From the NCBI GenBank assembly GCA_900753305.1, contig CAADYR010000132.1, positions 1 through 34,289 on the forward strand: 34,289 bases of DNA, given 5' to 3'. Of the stretch, positions 15,498 through 23,360 are shown one piece after another. Position 1 is the stretch's first letter. Every line of letters starts with the position of its first letter. This DNA comes from Lachnospiraceae bacterium. GTDB lineage: Bacteria > Bacillota > Clostridia > Lachnospirales > Lachnospiraceae. The position numbers and the translations under genes are program-made. The notes below the pieces were generated by a model that was not told the DNA's origin, did not search any database, and was given only the letters and a program-made list of their open reading frames with translations.

Positions 15498-17261
15498 ATG
15501 GAAGGTAAGCTGATTACAAAAACAGGCAGGGTTTTTCCTGTAAATCTGTACAATAAGCTGGAGGCTAAACTCAAAGAAAACAAAAGTAATGAGGCACAGC
15601 CACAGCAGCAGGAACCTGACAAAAGTCTGGTCAAGTGTCCTAAATGCGGCAGAATGGTGAATCGTGACAAGGTTGTAAAGAAAAAATATATATGCTATGA
15701 ATGTGGAGGTTATTTCAGAGTAAAAACAAATAACAGAATCCGTATGGTAGCTGATCCTAAGACTTTCGAACCATGGTTTGAAGATATGGCTGTAAGTAAT
15801 CCTCTGAATTATGAAGGATATGAGGATAAACTGGCATCAGCCAGAGAAAAAACCGGACTTAATGAAGCTGTGACTGTCGGCAGATGTAAGGTATTCGGTG
15901 AAGATATCGTGTTGGGTATTTGTGATTCCCGTTTTATGATGGCGAGTATGGGTCATGTAGTGGGCGAGAAGATCACACGTGCCATTGAGAGAGCAACAGC
16001 ACTGAAACTTCCCGTATTCCTTTTTTGCTGTTCCGGCGGTGCCAGAATGCAGGAGGGTATTATTTCCCTGATGCAGATGGAGAAAACAGCAGCGGCTATC
16101 AGAAAACATGGAGATGCAGGATTGCTGTATTGTTCTATTCTGACAGATCCGACAACGGGTGGTGTGACAGCAAGCTTCGCCATGCTGGGTGATGTCATTA
16201 TGGCAGAACCGGGTGCATTAGTTGGATTTGCAGGTCCCCGTGTTATTAAACAGACCATCGGACAGGATTTGCCGGAAGGTTTTCAGACATCAGAATTCTT
16301 AGTGGAGCATGGCATTATCGATGGAATCGTAAAACGTGAAAATCTGAAGAAGACGATTTATTTCCTGATCAAGACACATCAGTGTAATGGTAAAAAGACT
16401 TATGCAGATTATAAGCCAAATGAGGAATTCCATTTTGAATTAAGTGAAACACTCAAAGAGCAAAGCTGGTTTTCATCACCTCGTTCAGCCTGGGAGAAGG
16501 TAAAGGCGGTCAGACAGGTAGAACGTCCTTCTGCAAGTGATTATATTGCTTATATTTTTGACTTTTTCGTAGAATCTCATGGAGACAGAGCATTCCGTGA
16601 TGATAAGGCGATGATAGGTGGGCTTGCCTTTATTGATGGACAGCCGGTTACGATCATTGCAGATGAGAAAGGAAAGGATTTCAAAGAGTGTCAGGAACGT
16701 AATTTCGGTATGCCAATGCCGGAAGGATATCGCAAGGCACTTCGTTTGATGAAGCAGGCAGAGAAATTTAACAGACCAATTATCAGTTTTGTCAATACAT
16801 CAGGTGCATTCTGCGGTATTGAGGCAGAAGAACGTGGTCAGGGAGAAGCGATTGCCCGTAATTTAATGGAAATGTCTTCTCTGAAGGTTCCGGTTCTGTG
16901 TCTGATGATCGGTGAAGGCGGAAGTGGCGGCGCGCTGGCAACAGCAGTAGGAAATGAAGTCTGGATGATGGAAAATGCGACATATTCTATTCTTTCACCG
17001 GAAGGCTTTGCTTCAATCCTCTGGAAGGATGCGAACCGTGCCAAAGAAGCCAGTGAAGTCATGAACATTACGGCGCAGGATCTGAAGCGTCTGGGTGTGA
17101 TCGAAGAGATCATTCCTGAATTTGGAGGTGCAGACCGTAAAACTACAGAAGCAATCGCGGGTTATATGAAGGAACACATCAAGGAATTTCTTAAGAAATA
17201 TGACGGCAAGAGCGGTGAGCAGATAGCAGAAGAAAGGTATCAGAGATTTCGTGATTTCTAA
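15498..17261 (+). CDS. accDA: Acetyl-CoA carboxylase carboxyltransferase, fused beta and alpha subunits
   Basis: This is a 587-residue fusion of AccD and AccA. After a charged, Gln-rich N-terminus (1-43), the AccD zinc ribbon has Cys47, Cys50, Cys66 and Cys69 (CPKC...CYEC), followed by the crotonase-like beta domain (SGGARMQEGIISLMQM, GDVIMAEPGALVGFAGPRV). From about residue 318 the AccA part begins (SPRSAWEKVKAVRQVERPSASDYI, HGDRAFRDD, SGAFCGIEAEERGQGEAIA, GEGGSGGALA, SPEGFASILWKD). The frame is uninterrupted and the ribosome site TAGGAGG is good. The enzyme transfers CO2 from carboxybiotin to acetyl-CoA. It needs BCCP (AccB) and biotin carboxylase (AccC), neither encoded in this window. Confidence 0.93.
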   Translation: MEGKLITKTGRVFPVNLYNKLEAKLKENKSNEAQPQQQEPDKSLVKCPKCGRMVNRDKVVKKKYICYECGGYFRVKTNNRIRMVADPKTFEPWFEDMAVSNPLNYEGYEDKLASAREKTGLNEAVTVGRCKVFGEDIVLGICDSRFMMASMGHVVGEKITRAIERATALKLPVFLFCCSGGARMQEGIISLMQMEKTAAAIRKHGDAGLLYCSILTDPTTGGVTASFAMLGDVIMAEPGALVGFAGPRVIKQTIGQDLPEGFQTSEFLVEHGIIDGIVKRENLKKTIYFLIKTHQCNGKKTYADYKPNEEFHFELSETLKEQSWFSSPRSAWEKVKAVRQVERPSASDYIAYIFDFFVESHGDRAFRDDKAMIGGLAFIDGQPVTIIADEKGKDFKECQERNFGMPMPEGYRKALRLMKQAEKFNRPIISFVNTSGAFCGIEAEERGQGEAIARNLMEMSSLKVPVLCLMIGEGGSGGALATAVGNEVWMMENATYSILSPEGFASILWKDANRAKEASEVMNITAQDLKRLGVIEEIIPEFGGADRKTTEAIAGYMKEHIKEFLKKYDGKSGEQIAEERYQRFRDF

Positions 17262-17288
17262 GTGATATTGCGAAATACAGGAAAAGAT

Positions 17289-18356
17289 ATGAAAAGTAAG
17301 AAATTACAGATCGGTGAGTTGTGTGCCAGGATTCCTGTAGTTCAGGGAGGTATGGGTGTGGGAGTCAGTCTGTCAGGTCTGGCAGGTGCAGTTGCAGCAG
17401 CAGGCGGGATAGGTATGATTTCCACGGCTCAAATAGGTTTTCGGGATAAGGATTTTGCGAAACATCCAATAGAAAGTAACCTCAAGGCGATCAAAACAGA
17501 AGTGGAAAAGGCCAGAAAGCTGGCAAAGGGTGGTATTATAGGTGTTAATATCATGGTTGTAACAAGACGTTACGAGGACTATGTAAAGACAGCAGTTGCA
17601 GCGGGAGTGGACTGTATCGTATCTGGTGCCGGATTACCCATGAATCTGCCTGATATTGTGCATAAAGCGGAAGAGGCGCTGGCAGCAAGCGGTATTAAGA
17701 GAGCAACGAAACTGGTACCTATCGTATCTACCAGAAAAGCATTAGACGTCATTACAAAATACTGGAAGAAAAAATATAATACAAAACCGGATATGGTCGT
17801 AATCGAAGGTCCACAGGCAGGTGGGCATCTGGGTTTTACCAGGGAAGAACTTGACAGCTATACGCAGGCGACTTATGATGAAGAAATAAAATCCATATTA
17901 TCGCAGACGAAAGAAATGGAGATACCTTGTGTAGTCGGAGGCGGTGTATATACCAGACAGGACTGGGAGCATTATGCCGCACTGGGTGCAGATGGTGTAC
18001 AGATGGCAACGCGCTTTGTAACTACAGAAGAATGTGATGCAAGCATGGCATATAAACAGGCATATCTGGATGCAGATAAGGATGATATTGTAATTGTTAA
18101 GAGTCCGGTAGGTATGCCTGGACGTGCGATTCATAATGTTTTTCTGGATAAGGTGAAACAGGGAGAGCGCTTTATGCGTGGATGCAGACAGTGCATTACT
18201 ACCTGTAATCCGGCAACGGTTCCTTATTGCATCACAGAAGCATTGATCAATGCAGTAGAGGGCAGGCTGGATGAAGGACTTATTTTCTGCGGAACAAATG
18301 CTTATCGAAGCGACCATATAGAACGTGTAGCTGATATTATGGAGGAATTTGCATGA
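17289..18356 (+). CDS. Second FabK/nitronate monooxygenase-family flavoprotein
   Basis: This 355-residue FMN-binding TIM-barrel protein is related to but distinct from FabK. It has IPVVQGGMGVGVSLSGLAGAVAAAGGIGMIS, IEGPQAGGHLGF, and VGGGVYTRQDWEHYAALGADGVQMATRFV. It is longer than FabK and has a Cys-rich stretch near the end (RGCRQCITTCNPATVPYCITEAL) not expected in FabK. Members of this group are usually labelled nitronate monooxygenase and often sit in clostridial fatty-acid operons; the physiological reaction is uncertain. The start at 17289 has AGGA at good spacing, while a GTG at 17262 lacks a ribosome site. Its stop overlaps the fabH start (ATGA). Confidence 0.82.
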   Translation: MKSKKLQIGELCARIPVVQGGMGVGVSLSGLAGAVAAAGGIGMISTAQIGFRDKDFAKHPIESNLKAIKTEVEKARKLAKGGIIGVNIMVVTRRYEDYVKTAVAAGVDCIVSGAGLPMNLPDIVHKAEEALAASGIKRATKLVPIVSTRKALDVITKYWKKKYNTKPDMVVIEGPQAGGHLGFTREELDSYTQATYDEEIKSILSQTKEMEIPCVVGGGVYTRQDWEHYAALGADGVQMATRFVTTEECDASMAYKQAYLDADKDDIVIVKSPVGMPGRAIHNVFLDKVKQGERFMRGCRQCITTCNPATVPYCITEALINAVEGRLDEGLIFCGTNAYRSDHIERVADIMEEFA

Positions 18357-19330
18357 GGACAGTGAAAATAATCGGTACAGGAAGTGCCCTGCCGGATAAA
18401 AAGGTAACAAATGACGATCTGGCACAGCTTGTAGAAACCTCTGACGAATGGATCCGGGAAAGAACCGGAATCGGGGAAAGAAGGATATCCGAGGGCGAAA
18501 CTGTGGCAGACCTGGCAGCAAAGGCCTGTAATCGCGCATTGCAAATGGCTGGAAAGGATCCGCAGGAGGTCGATCTGATCATAGTTGCAACCTGTTCTGC
18601 GGAATATCTGCTTCCTAATTGTGCCTGCCAGGTACAAAAAGAACTTGGGGCTTCCAGGGCAGTTGCATTTGATCTGAATGCAGCCTGCTCAGGATTTTTA
18701 TTTGCCCTGCATACGGCATATGCATATATTCACAGTGGCATTTATCAGAATGCTTTGATAGCAGGGGCTGAGGTGTTGTCCAAGATGGTGGACTGGTCAG
18801 ACCGTTCTACCTGTGTCCTGTTCGGGGATGGTGCAGGGGCAGCCTATGTAGAGGCATGTGAAGAAGAAAATGCCGGACTGTTCAGTTTTGCACAGGGTTC
18901 GGATGGTGTGAAAGGTATGGTACTTAGCTGTCATGACAGACAGGTCATTAATCCATATGTAACAGCACAGACACCTCTGGATGCTTATATTCGAATGAAC
19001 GGACAGGAAGTGTACCGATTTGCAACAAGACAGGTCCCGGCATGTATACAGACAGCATTGGATCAGACAGAATGGACACCGAATGATATTGACCTGTATG
19101 TACTGCATCAGGCAAATATCAGAATTATAGAAGCGGTCGCTAAAAGGCTTAAGGTTGATATGGACAGATTTGCAGTTAATGTAGACAGAGTAGGCAATAT
19201 GTCTTCGGCTACAGTACCGGTTCTATTAGATGAACTGAACAGACAGGGAAAACTAAAAGCCGGTATGAAGATCGTTATGTCAGGCTTTGGGGCAGGGCTT
19301 ACTTTTGGAGCCTGTGTTATTGTCTGGTAA
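18353..19330 (+). CDS. fabH: 3-oxoacyl-ACP synthase III
   Basis: This 325-residue initiating condensing enzyme joins an acyl-CoA primer to malonyl-ACP. The triad is Cys112 (NAACSGFLFAL), His252 (LHQANIRIIEAVAKRL) and Asn282 (RVGNMSSATVP). The start codon overlaps the preceding stop (ATGA). In many Firmicutes fabH is near the front of the operon; here it is next to last, directly before the MarR regulator. Confidence 0.94.
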   Translation: MRTVKIIGTGSALPDKKVTNDDLAQLVETSDEWIRERTGIGERRISEGETVADLAAKACNRALQMAGKDPQEVDLIIVATCSAEYLLPNCACQVQKELGASRAVAFDLNAACSGFLFALHTAYAYIHSGIYQNALIAGAEVLSKMVDWSDRSTCVLFGDGAGAAYVEACEEENAGLFSFAQGSDGVKGMVLSCHDRQVINPYVTAQTPLDAYIRMNGQEVYRFATRQVPACIQTALDQTEWTPNDIDLYVLHQANIRIIEAVAKRLKVDMDRFAVNVDRVGNMSSATVPVLLDELNRQGKLKAGMKIVMSGFGAGLTFGACVIVW

Positions 19331-19361
19331 GTATGAGAAATCCATATTAGGAGATACATTC

Positions 19362-19805
19362 ATGGAAAAGAAGAGTACGAACAGAACCTTGAATGAGCTG
19401 CTGGTAAGTCTGTTCAATAATGTAATGGATATAGAAGCCAAGGCAGTGATTACGGAGGAGTTTAAGGATATCACGAATAATGATATGCATATCATAGAAG
19501 CAATCGGCATTGAAGAACCACAAAAGATGTCAGTAATTGCAAAGAGGCTGTCAGTAACAGTCGGTACATTAACGACCAACATGAACAGTCTGGAAGAAAA
19601 AGGATATATTATCAGAGAGCGCAGCCGTGTTGATAAACGGGTAGTGCTTGTCAGATTAACAGAGGATAAAGGAAGAAGAGCCTTTTTTCATCACAGGGAT
19701 TTTCATAAGCATATGATCCAGGCTGTGGTCAAGGATCTGGACGAAGAAGAAACTAAGGTATTGATCAAATGCCTCCGTAATATCTCCGCTTTTTTAGAGC
19801 AATAA
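19362..19805 (+). CDS. MarR-family regulator, probable FabT-like repressor of the operon
   Basis: This 147-residue winged-helix protein has its helix-turn-helix and wing around MSVIAKRLSVTVGTLTTNMNSLEEKGYIIRERS, DKRVVLVRLTEDKG. It resembles FabT, the MarR-type repressor that senses long-chain acyl-ACP and shuts down fatty-acid synthesis. FabT normally lies at the start of the operon in streptococci; here the gene is last. The ATG at 19362 is chosen because TAGGAGA lies upstream and the longer frame would overlap fabH. The FabT-type palindromes after the operon promoter make autoregulated control likely. A strong terminator follows. Confidence 0.85.
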   Translation: MEKKSTNRTLNELLVSLFNNVMDIEAKAVITEEFKDITNNDMHIIEAIGIEEPQKMSVIAKRLSVTVGTLTTNMNSLEEKGYIIRERSRVDKRVVLVRLTEDKGRRAFFHHRDFHKHMIQAVVKDLDEEETKVLIKCLRNISAFLEQ

Positions 19806-19851
19806 AAAAACTGTTTCAGGATATAGGAATACGTCCTGAAACAGTTTTTTG
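19804..19851 (+). terminator. Bidirectional terminator at the end of the fatty-acid operon
   Basis: CTGTTTCAGGA (19811-19821) pairs with TCCTGAAACAG (19834-19844), extended by A-tract and T-tract on either side to about 17 bp. The 12-base loop is followed by TTTTTT on plus and by T's on minus, so it serves both converging units. Confidence 0.92.
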
Positions 19852-19853
19852 AT

Positions 19854-21524
19854 TTATTGATCCTGTTGTTTTAATTCACGTTTGTTAATGTACATTTTAT
19901 GGTCTGCTTCTTTGATCGCATCTTCAATGACTTTTCCTTTATTAAGGACAAAACCGTGTGCAATTTCAATAGTAAAAGGCATTATTGAGGATTGATTGAG
20001 TGTATCACAGTAGTTTTGCAGTAACTGGATTCCACTGTTATAATCTGAAGTCGGATTTGGACCAGTCAGTATAACCAGGAATTCGTCCCCTCCCATACGG
20101 TAACATCTTCCTATATGACCGAAACTGTTTTCAAGTCCCTGAGCCGTGAGTTTGATCAGTTCATCACCCTTTTCGTGCCCATAATTATCATTCATTTTCT
20201 TAAGGTTATTGACATCAAATTGAATAATGCCAATGGGTTTTTGCTGCGCTGTCATATCGTTATAAAACAGTTTTTTGTGTTCAGCAAAAGCAGTACGATT
20301 ATACAGACCGGTCAGATAGTCAGTCAAAGCCATTGCATGAACCATATCGGCTTTTAATCCCTTGGCGAACAAATTAGCCACCTGATTGAGCTGATAAACG
20401 ATCAGACAGAACAGGAAGCAGAGGATTGCAATACGGGCATATAAGGTATAATCACTGTAAGAACCGAAATTATACTTATATATAGCAGTCAGGACACATA
20501 GGATCAAAATAGTGATAGCGAGGAAAACGAAGGCTTTTTTATCTTTGTTACCATCAGCATTGGTATAACTCATGATCAACTGCACGATCAAAGGCAGCAT
20601 AAGAATGACCAGCACATGAGTTACACTCAGGGAATAATGGAATTCTACGATTCCAAACATATGCAGCGGTGTTGCAATCAACAGATTGATGCTTGCAACT
20701 ATGGAAAATACTTTTGAAAGTACCTGCATTTTGGCTTTTTTAAGTCGATAACCTGCCAGCAGACCAAAAGGAATGGGAAGAGTGATCAACGAGAGATATC
20801 CAAGCAGATGAAAGACTTCAGAGTATCCAAAGAATAATTGCCATACCAGAGATTCCGCACTTGCCCATTGAGCTGAGAAGAAAGCCGCTTCACCAAGGTA
20901 GAGCAGATCTTTTCCGATATTAAATTTTTTGTGTACATAGGCATACATCAACATCAGTACAAGCCCCATCATCTGCAGGAAAACCGACAGCATAAAACCT
21001 GCAAAACGCTGGCTGGTAATGATACGGTATACATCCTTTGCAGTACCGGCATAGATGTTGTCGATCAGTCCATCTGTGTTAGTGTAACATGGTGTTGCTT
21101 CAAGACGGATCGTAGCGGTCGGGCTGGAAGAATCCAGTGATATGATATGCCAGCGGCTGCCCGGGGATGTTCCAAAGATCACATTCAGATCTTTGTCATC
21201 CTGAGAAACAAGAGAATCGTTTACATAAATATCAACAAACATATTACGGCTTCTGAACAGCAAAGCGGTATCCTTTTCTGTTACAGACAATGTACAGGTA
21301 ACACTTTGTGATTGGGAAAGATCTGACTTATCAGTATGAAAAGAATCTAAAGAGAAAGCATTGCCGTTCTCATCTGTCCAGTCATTGATCAGATTGGTTA
21401 CATGGTAGGTATCTGGAGAAGCAATATTAACAGCAATGCAAATGCAGGAATAGACACAGATGAAAGTAATTGCAATTGCGGCCAAAGAATGTGATGCTTT
21501 GTCCAACAATGAACGTATATTCAT
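19854..21524 (-). CDS. Membrane-bound diguanylate cyclase (GGDEF)
   Basis: This 556-residue signalling enzyme has a transmembrane anchor (about 14-35), an extracytoplasmic sensor domain of about 135 residues, then seven or so membrane helices (about 175-380, 7TMR-DISM-like layout). The C-terminal GGDEF domain starts at ALTDYLTGLYNR and contains an intact GGDEF (about 478-482, YRMGGDEFLVIL), so it should make cyclic di-GMP from GTP. The RxxD inhibitory site usually five residues before GGDEF is not visible (the stretch reads HIGRCYR), so product inhibition may be weak. The start at 21524 follows GAAAGGTG; the longer frame adds 11 codons without support. The sensed signal is unknown. Confidence 0.9.
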   Translation of the reverse strand: MNIRSLLDKASHSLAAIAITFICVYSCICIAVNIASPDTYHVTNLINDWTDENGNAFSLDSFHTDKSDLSQSQSVTCTLSVTEKDTALLFRSRNMFVDIYVNDSLVSQDDKDLNVIFGTSPGSRWHIISLDSSSPTATIRLEATPCYTNTDGLIDNIYAGTAKDVYRIITSQRFAGFMLSVFLQMMGLVLMLMYAYVHKKFNIGKDLLYLGEAAFFSAQWASAESLVWQLFFGYSEVFHLLGYLSLITLPIPFGLLAGYRLKKAKMQVLSKVFSIVASINLLIATPLHMFGIVEFHYSLSVTHVLVILMLPLIVQLIMSYTNADGNKDKKAFVFLAITILILCVLTAIYKYNFGSYSDYTLYARIAILCFLFCLIVYQLNQVANLFAKGLKADMVHAMALTDYLTGLYNRTAFAEHKKLFYNDMTAQQKPIGIIQFDVNNLKKMNDNYGHEKGDELIKLTAQGLENSFGHIGRCYRMGGDEFLVILTGPNPTSDYNSGIQLLQNYCDTLNQSSIMPFTIEIAHGFVLNKGKVIEDAIKEADHKMYINKRELKQQDQ

Positions 21525-21589
21525 GAATAAACACCTTTCGTGTATTTTTGAAAACATTTTAAGATAATAGTAGAATCCTACTTATATAT

Positions 21590-21618
21590 ATGATAAAATA
21601 TTTTTGTAAATATTCCAA
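21590..21618 (-). promoter_or_regulatory. Predicted promoter of the diguanylate cyclase gene
   Basis: On the minus strand TTGGAA (complement of 21613-21618) lies 17 bp from TATCAT (complement of 21590-21595). The leader is about 60 nt. Confidence 0.55.
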
Positions 21619-21621
21619 TTC

Positions 21622-21635
21622 TAAACGTTTGTTCG
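21622..21635 (-). promoter_or_regulatory. LexA-box-like sequence upstream of the cyclase promoter
   Basis: Read on the minus strand, CGAACAAACGTTTA matches the Gram-positive LexA consensus CGAACRNRYGTTYC except the last base. It lies just upstream of the cyclase -35 and about 95 bp before the zinc-ribbon gene. This is a sequence match only. Confidence 0.4.
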
Positions 21636-21690
21636 GCAAACATTAAAATTCGGGTCAAGGGGATGTCCGATGGGGTTGGAATCGTTGATT

Positions 21691-21707
21691 TTACAGGGAT
21701 TCTGTAA
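21691..21707 (+). repeat. Perfect inverted repeat upstream of the zinc-ribbon gene
   Basis: TTACAG (21691-21696) and CTGTAA (21702-21707) flank GGATT. It ends 20 bp before the ATG and just before the ribosome site, so it could be an operator or a short leader hairpin. Confidence 0.4.
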
Positions 21708-21727
21708 TGTATAAGGGGGAATTGAAT

Positions 21728-21961
21728 ATGGGTTTTGCGAAGATTAAAAAAATCGCCAAAAAGTACATGAATTATTGTGCAAATTGTGGAAGTCTTAGTT
21801 TTCAGTCAGGACATTGCGAAGAATGTGGCTGTACAAAGATGATGGAGACTCCGAAAAGGTATGGATTGACCAATCTTGCATGCATTAGTATGTCTGTGAT
21901 GGATTTTGAAGCAATGAAGCAGGAATTCGAAACAGAATTTCAGGCTAAAATGGTGATTTGA
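21728..21961 (+). CDS. Small zinc-ribbon protein, 77 aa
   Basis: This is a small protein of unknown role. Two CxxC knuckles (CANC at about 16-19 and CEEC at about 30-33, followed by another Cys) predict a rubredoxin/zinc-ribbon fold. A basic N-terminus (MGFAKIKKIAKKYM) precedes it. The C-terminal half is acidic and helical (DFEAMKQEFETEFQAK). The start at 21728 is favoured by AAGGGGGA 8 nt upstream; an earlier ATG at 21707 lacks one. A terminator follows 20 bp after the stop, so it is a separate unit. Confidence 0.7.
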   Translation: MGFAKIKKIAKKYMNYCANCGSLSFQSGHCEECGCTKMMETPKRYGLTNLACISMSVMDFEAMKQEFETEFQAKMVI

Positions 21962-21981
21962 CAGGATAGGGAAATGATGGA

Positions 21982-22006
21982 AGGATGACTGCGGTCATCC
22001 TTTTTC
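21982..22006 (+). terminator. Terminator after the zinc-ribbon gene
   Basis: AGGATGAC (21982-21989) pairs with GTCATCCT (21994-22001) around TGCG, followed by TTTTC. It is only 19 bp upstream of the next start codon. Confidence 0.8.
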
Positions 22007-22024
22007 TGACAGAGGAGCTGCAAA

Positions 22025-23095
22025 ATGAAGAAGATGCGTTATATATGGATAGGAATTTTGCTGATCGTACTGACAGCATGCGGTATGAGCCAAAATGACA
22101 AAGCAGATACTGCGGAAGCTTCTACCGGTCAGATATTGGAGGTTCACTATATCGATGTTGGACAGGGAGATGCCACACTGATTAAGCTGGGAGATCATGC
22201 CATGCTTATAGATGCGGGAACGGAAGACAGTGGTACAAGGCTGCAGTTGTATTTGCAGAAACAGCAGGTAAGCAGTCTGGATTATCTGATCCTTACACAT
22301 CCAGATGCAGACCATATTGGTGGTGGAGATGTTATGATCACCAAGTTTAACTGCGGCCAGGTCATGATGAGTAATTTTACCAAGGACACAGCCTCCAGCA
22401 GAGATGTAGAGTCTGCGCTGGCATACAAAGGATATCAGGCAATCACCCCTGAGGTGGGGAGTACCTATTCATTGGGAGATGCGGCATTTACAATAGTAGG
22501 ACCGGTACAGACCGGTGAAGATGCAAATAACTCCTCTATTGCATTACTGCTGACTTACGGAAATACCAGGTTCCTTTTTACAGGGGATGCACAGGAGGCA
22601 GAGGAATCAGATATTCTGGCATCCGGTGTAGAAATACAGGCAGATGTTTATCAGGCGGGACATCATGGCAGCAGGACGTCGTCATCAGAGGAGTTTATGC
22701 TGGCTGTAGCGCCATCTTATGCGGTAATAAGCTGTGAAGCAGGTAATTCATATGGGCATCCGCATGCAGAAGTGCTTAACCGTTTTCGCAGCATGGGAAT
22801 CAAGGTATTTCGGACAGATGAACAGGGAAGTATCATAGCATATTCAGATAGAGAAACGATTACCTGGAACGCATCGCCAAGTGAATCCTGGCAGGCAGGA
22901 GAACCACAGGGATCTTCATCAAAGGAAGTACAGGCACAACAGGAATATGTCCTGAATACCAATACTCATAAATTCCACTATGCAGATTGTTCCAGTGTGC
23001 AGGACATGTCAGAGAAAAATAAGCAGTTTAGTAATAAATCAAGGGAAGAAATCATTGCCGATGGCTATAAACCGTGTAAACGTTGCAATCCATGA
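22025..23095 (+). CDS. ComEC-like metallo-beta-lactamase-fold lipoprotein
   Basis: This 356-residue secreted lipoprotein has lipobox LTAC (Cys19). The MBL domain (about 38-280) has VHYIDVGQGDATLI, the metal motif THPDADHIGG (His92, Asp94, Asp96, His97), a central GDAQEAEE, and QAGHHGSRTSS, all as in the C-terminal nuclease-like domain of ComEC. No ComEC membrane channel domain is present. The last ~50 residues are a separate small module (TNTHKFHYADCSSVQDM...YKPCKRCNP) with the Cys pattern of Ada-type zinc or DNA-binding caps. It is probably an extracellular hydrolase acting on nucleic acids or another phosphodiester. A terminator lies just upstream, so its promoter is not obvious. Confidence 0.85.
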   Translation: MKKMRYIWIGILLIVLTACGMSQNDKADTAEASTGQILEVHYIDVGQGDATLIKLGDHAMLIDAGTEDSGTRLQLYLQKQQVSSLDYLILTHPDADHIGGGDVMITKFNCGQVMMSNFTKDTASSRDVESALAYKGYQAITPEVGSTYSLGDAAFTIVGPVQTGEDANNSSIALLLTYGNTRFLFTGDAQEAEESDILASGVEIQADVYQAGHHGSRTSSSEEFMLAVAPSYAVISCEAGNSYGHPHAEVLNRFRSMGIKVFRTDEQGSIIAYSDRETITWNASPSESWQAGEPQGSSSKEVQAQQEYVLNTNTHKFHYADCSSVQDMSEKNKQFSNKSREEIIADGYKPCKRCNP

Positions 23096-23112
23096 GAAAG
23101 GAAGGGTAATAT

Positions 23113-23301
23113 ATGGGCAAAGAATATAATGAAATGGAACATTTGGAGAGGCAGATCATTAAAAGTTACAATGAATTGTTAAAGACTCTGCTGGAAGAAG
23201 GGGACATGGATACACTTGAGAGGGTTATTACAGATGATGAGTACAGAGAAAACCTGATGAGTATGCATACAGGCAGGCTTAAAAAAGAACATGAGTTATA
23301 A
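23113..23301 (+). CDS. Small hypothetical protein, 62 aa
   Basis: I do not recognise it. It is a highly charged, helical protein (HLERQIIKSYNELLKTLLEEGDMDTLERVI) without cysteines or membrane segments. A strong ribosome site (GGAAGGGTAATAT) and its position 17 bp after the MBL lipoprotein gene and before a terminator support a real second gene of that unit. The helical repeat pattern suggests a coiled coil or a small adaptor. Confidence 0.65.
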   Translation: MGKEYNEMEHLERQIIKSYNELLKTLLEEGDMDTLERVITDDEYRENLMSMHTGRLKKEHEL

Positions 23302-23303
23302 GG

Positions 23304-23343
23304 AACAGGGAAGGCATCGTGGTGAAGCCTTCCCTGTTTTTTG
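23304..23343 (+). terminator. Terminator after the 62-aa gene
   Basis: AACAGGGAAGGC (23304-23315) pairs with GCCTTCCCTGTT (23327-23338) and continues into TTTTTG. It lies between convergent genes. Confidence 0.92.
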
Positions 23344-23360
23344 TTTTGCGATGTACACTC

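Noticed and set aside
19287..19361. Longer MarR start overlapping fabH
   Set aside because: There is no ribosome site at 19287, and 19362 has TAGGAGA at the right distance and a typical MarR N-terminus.
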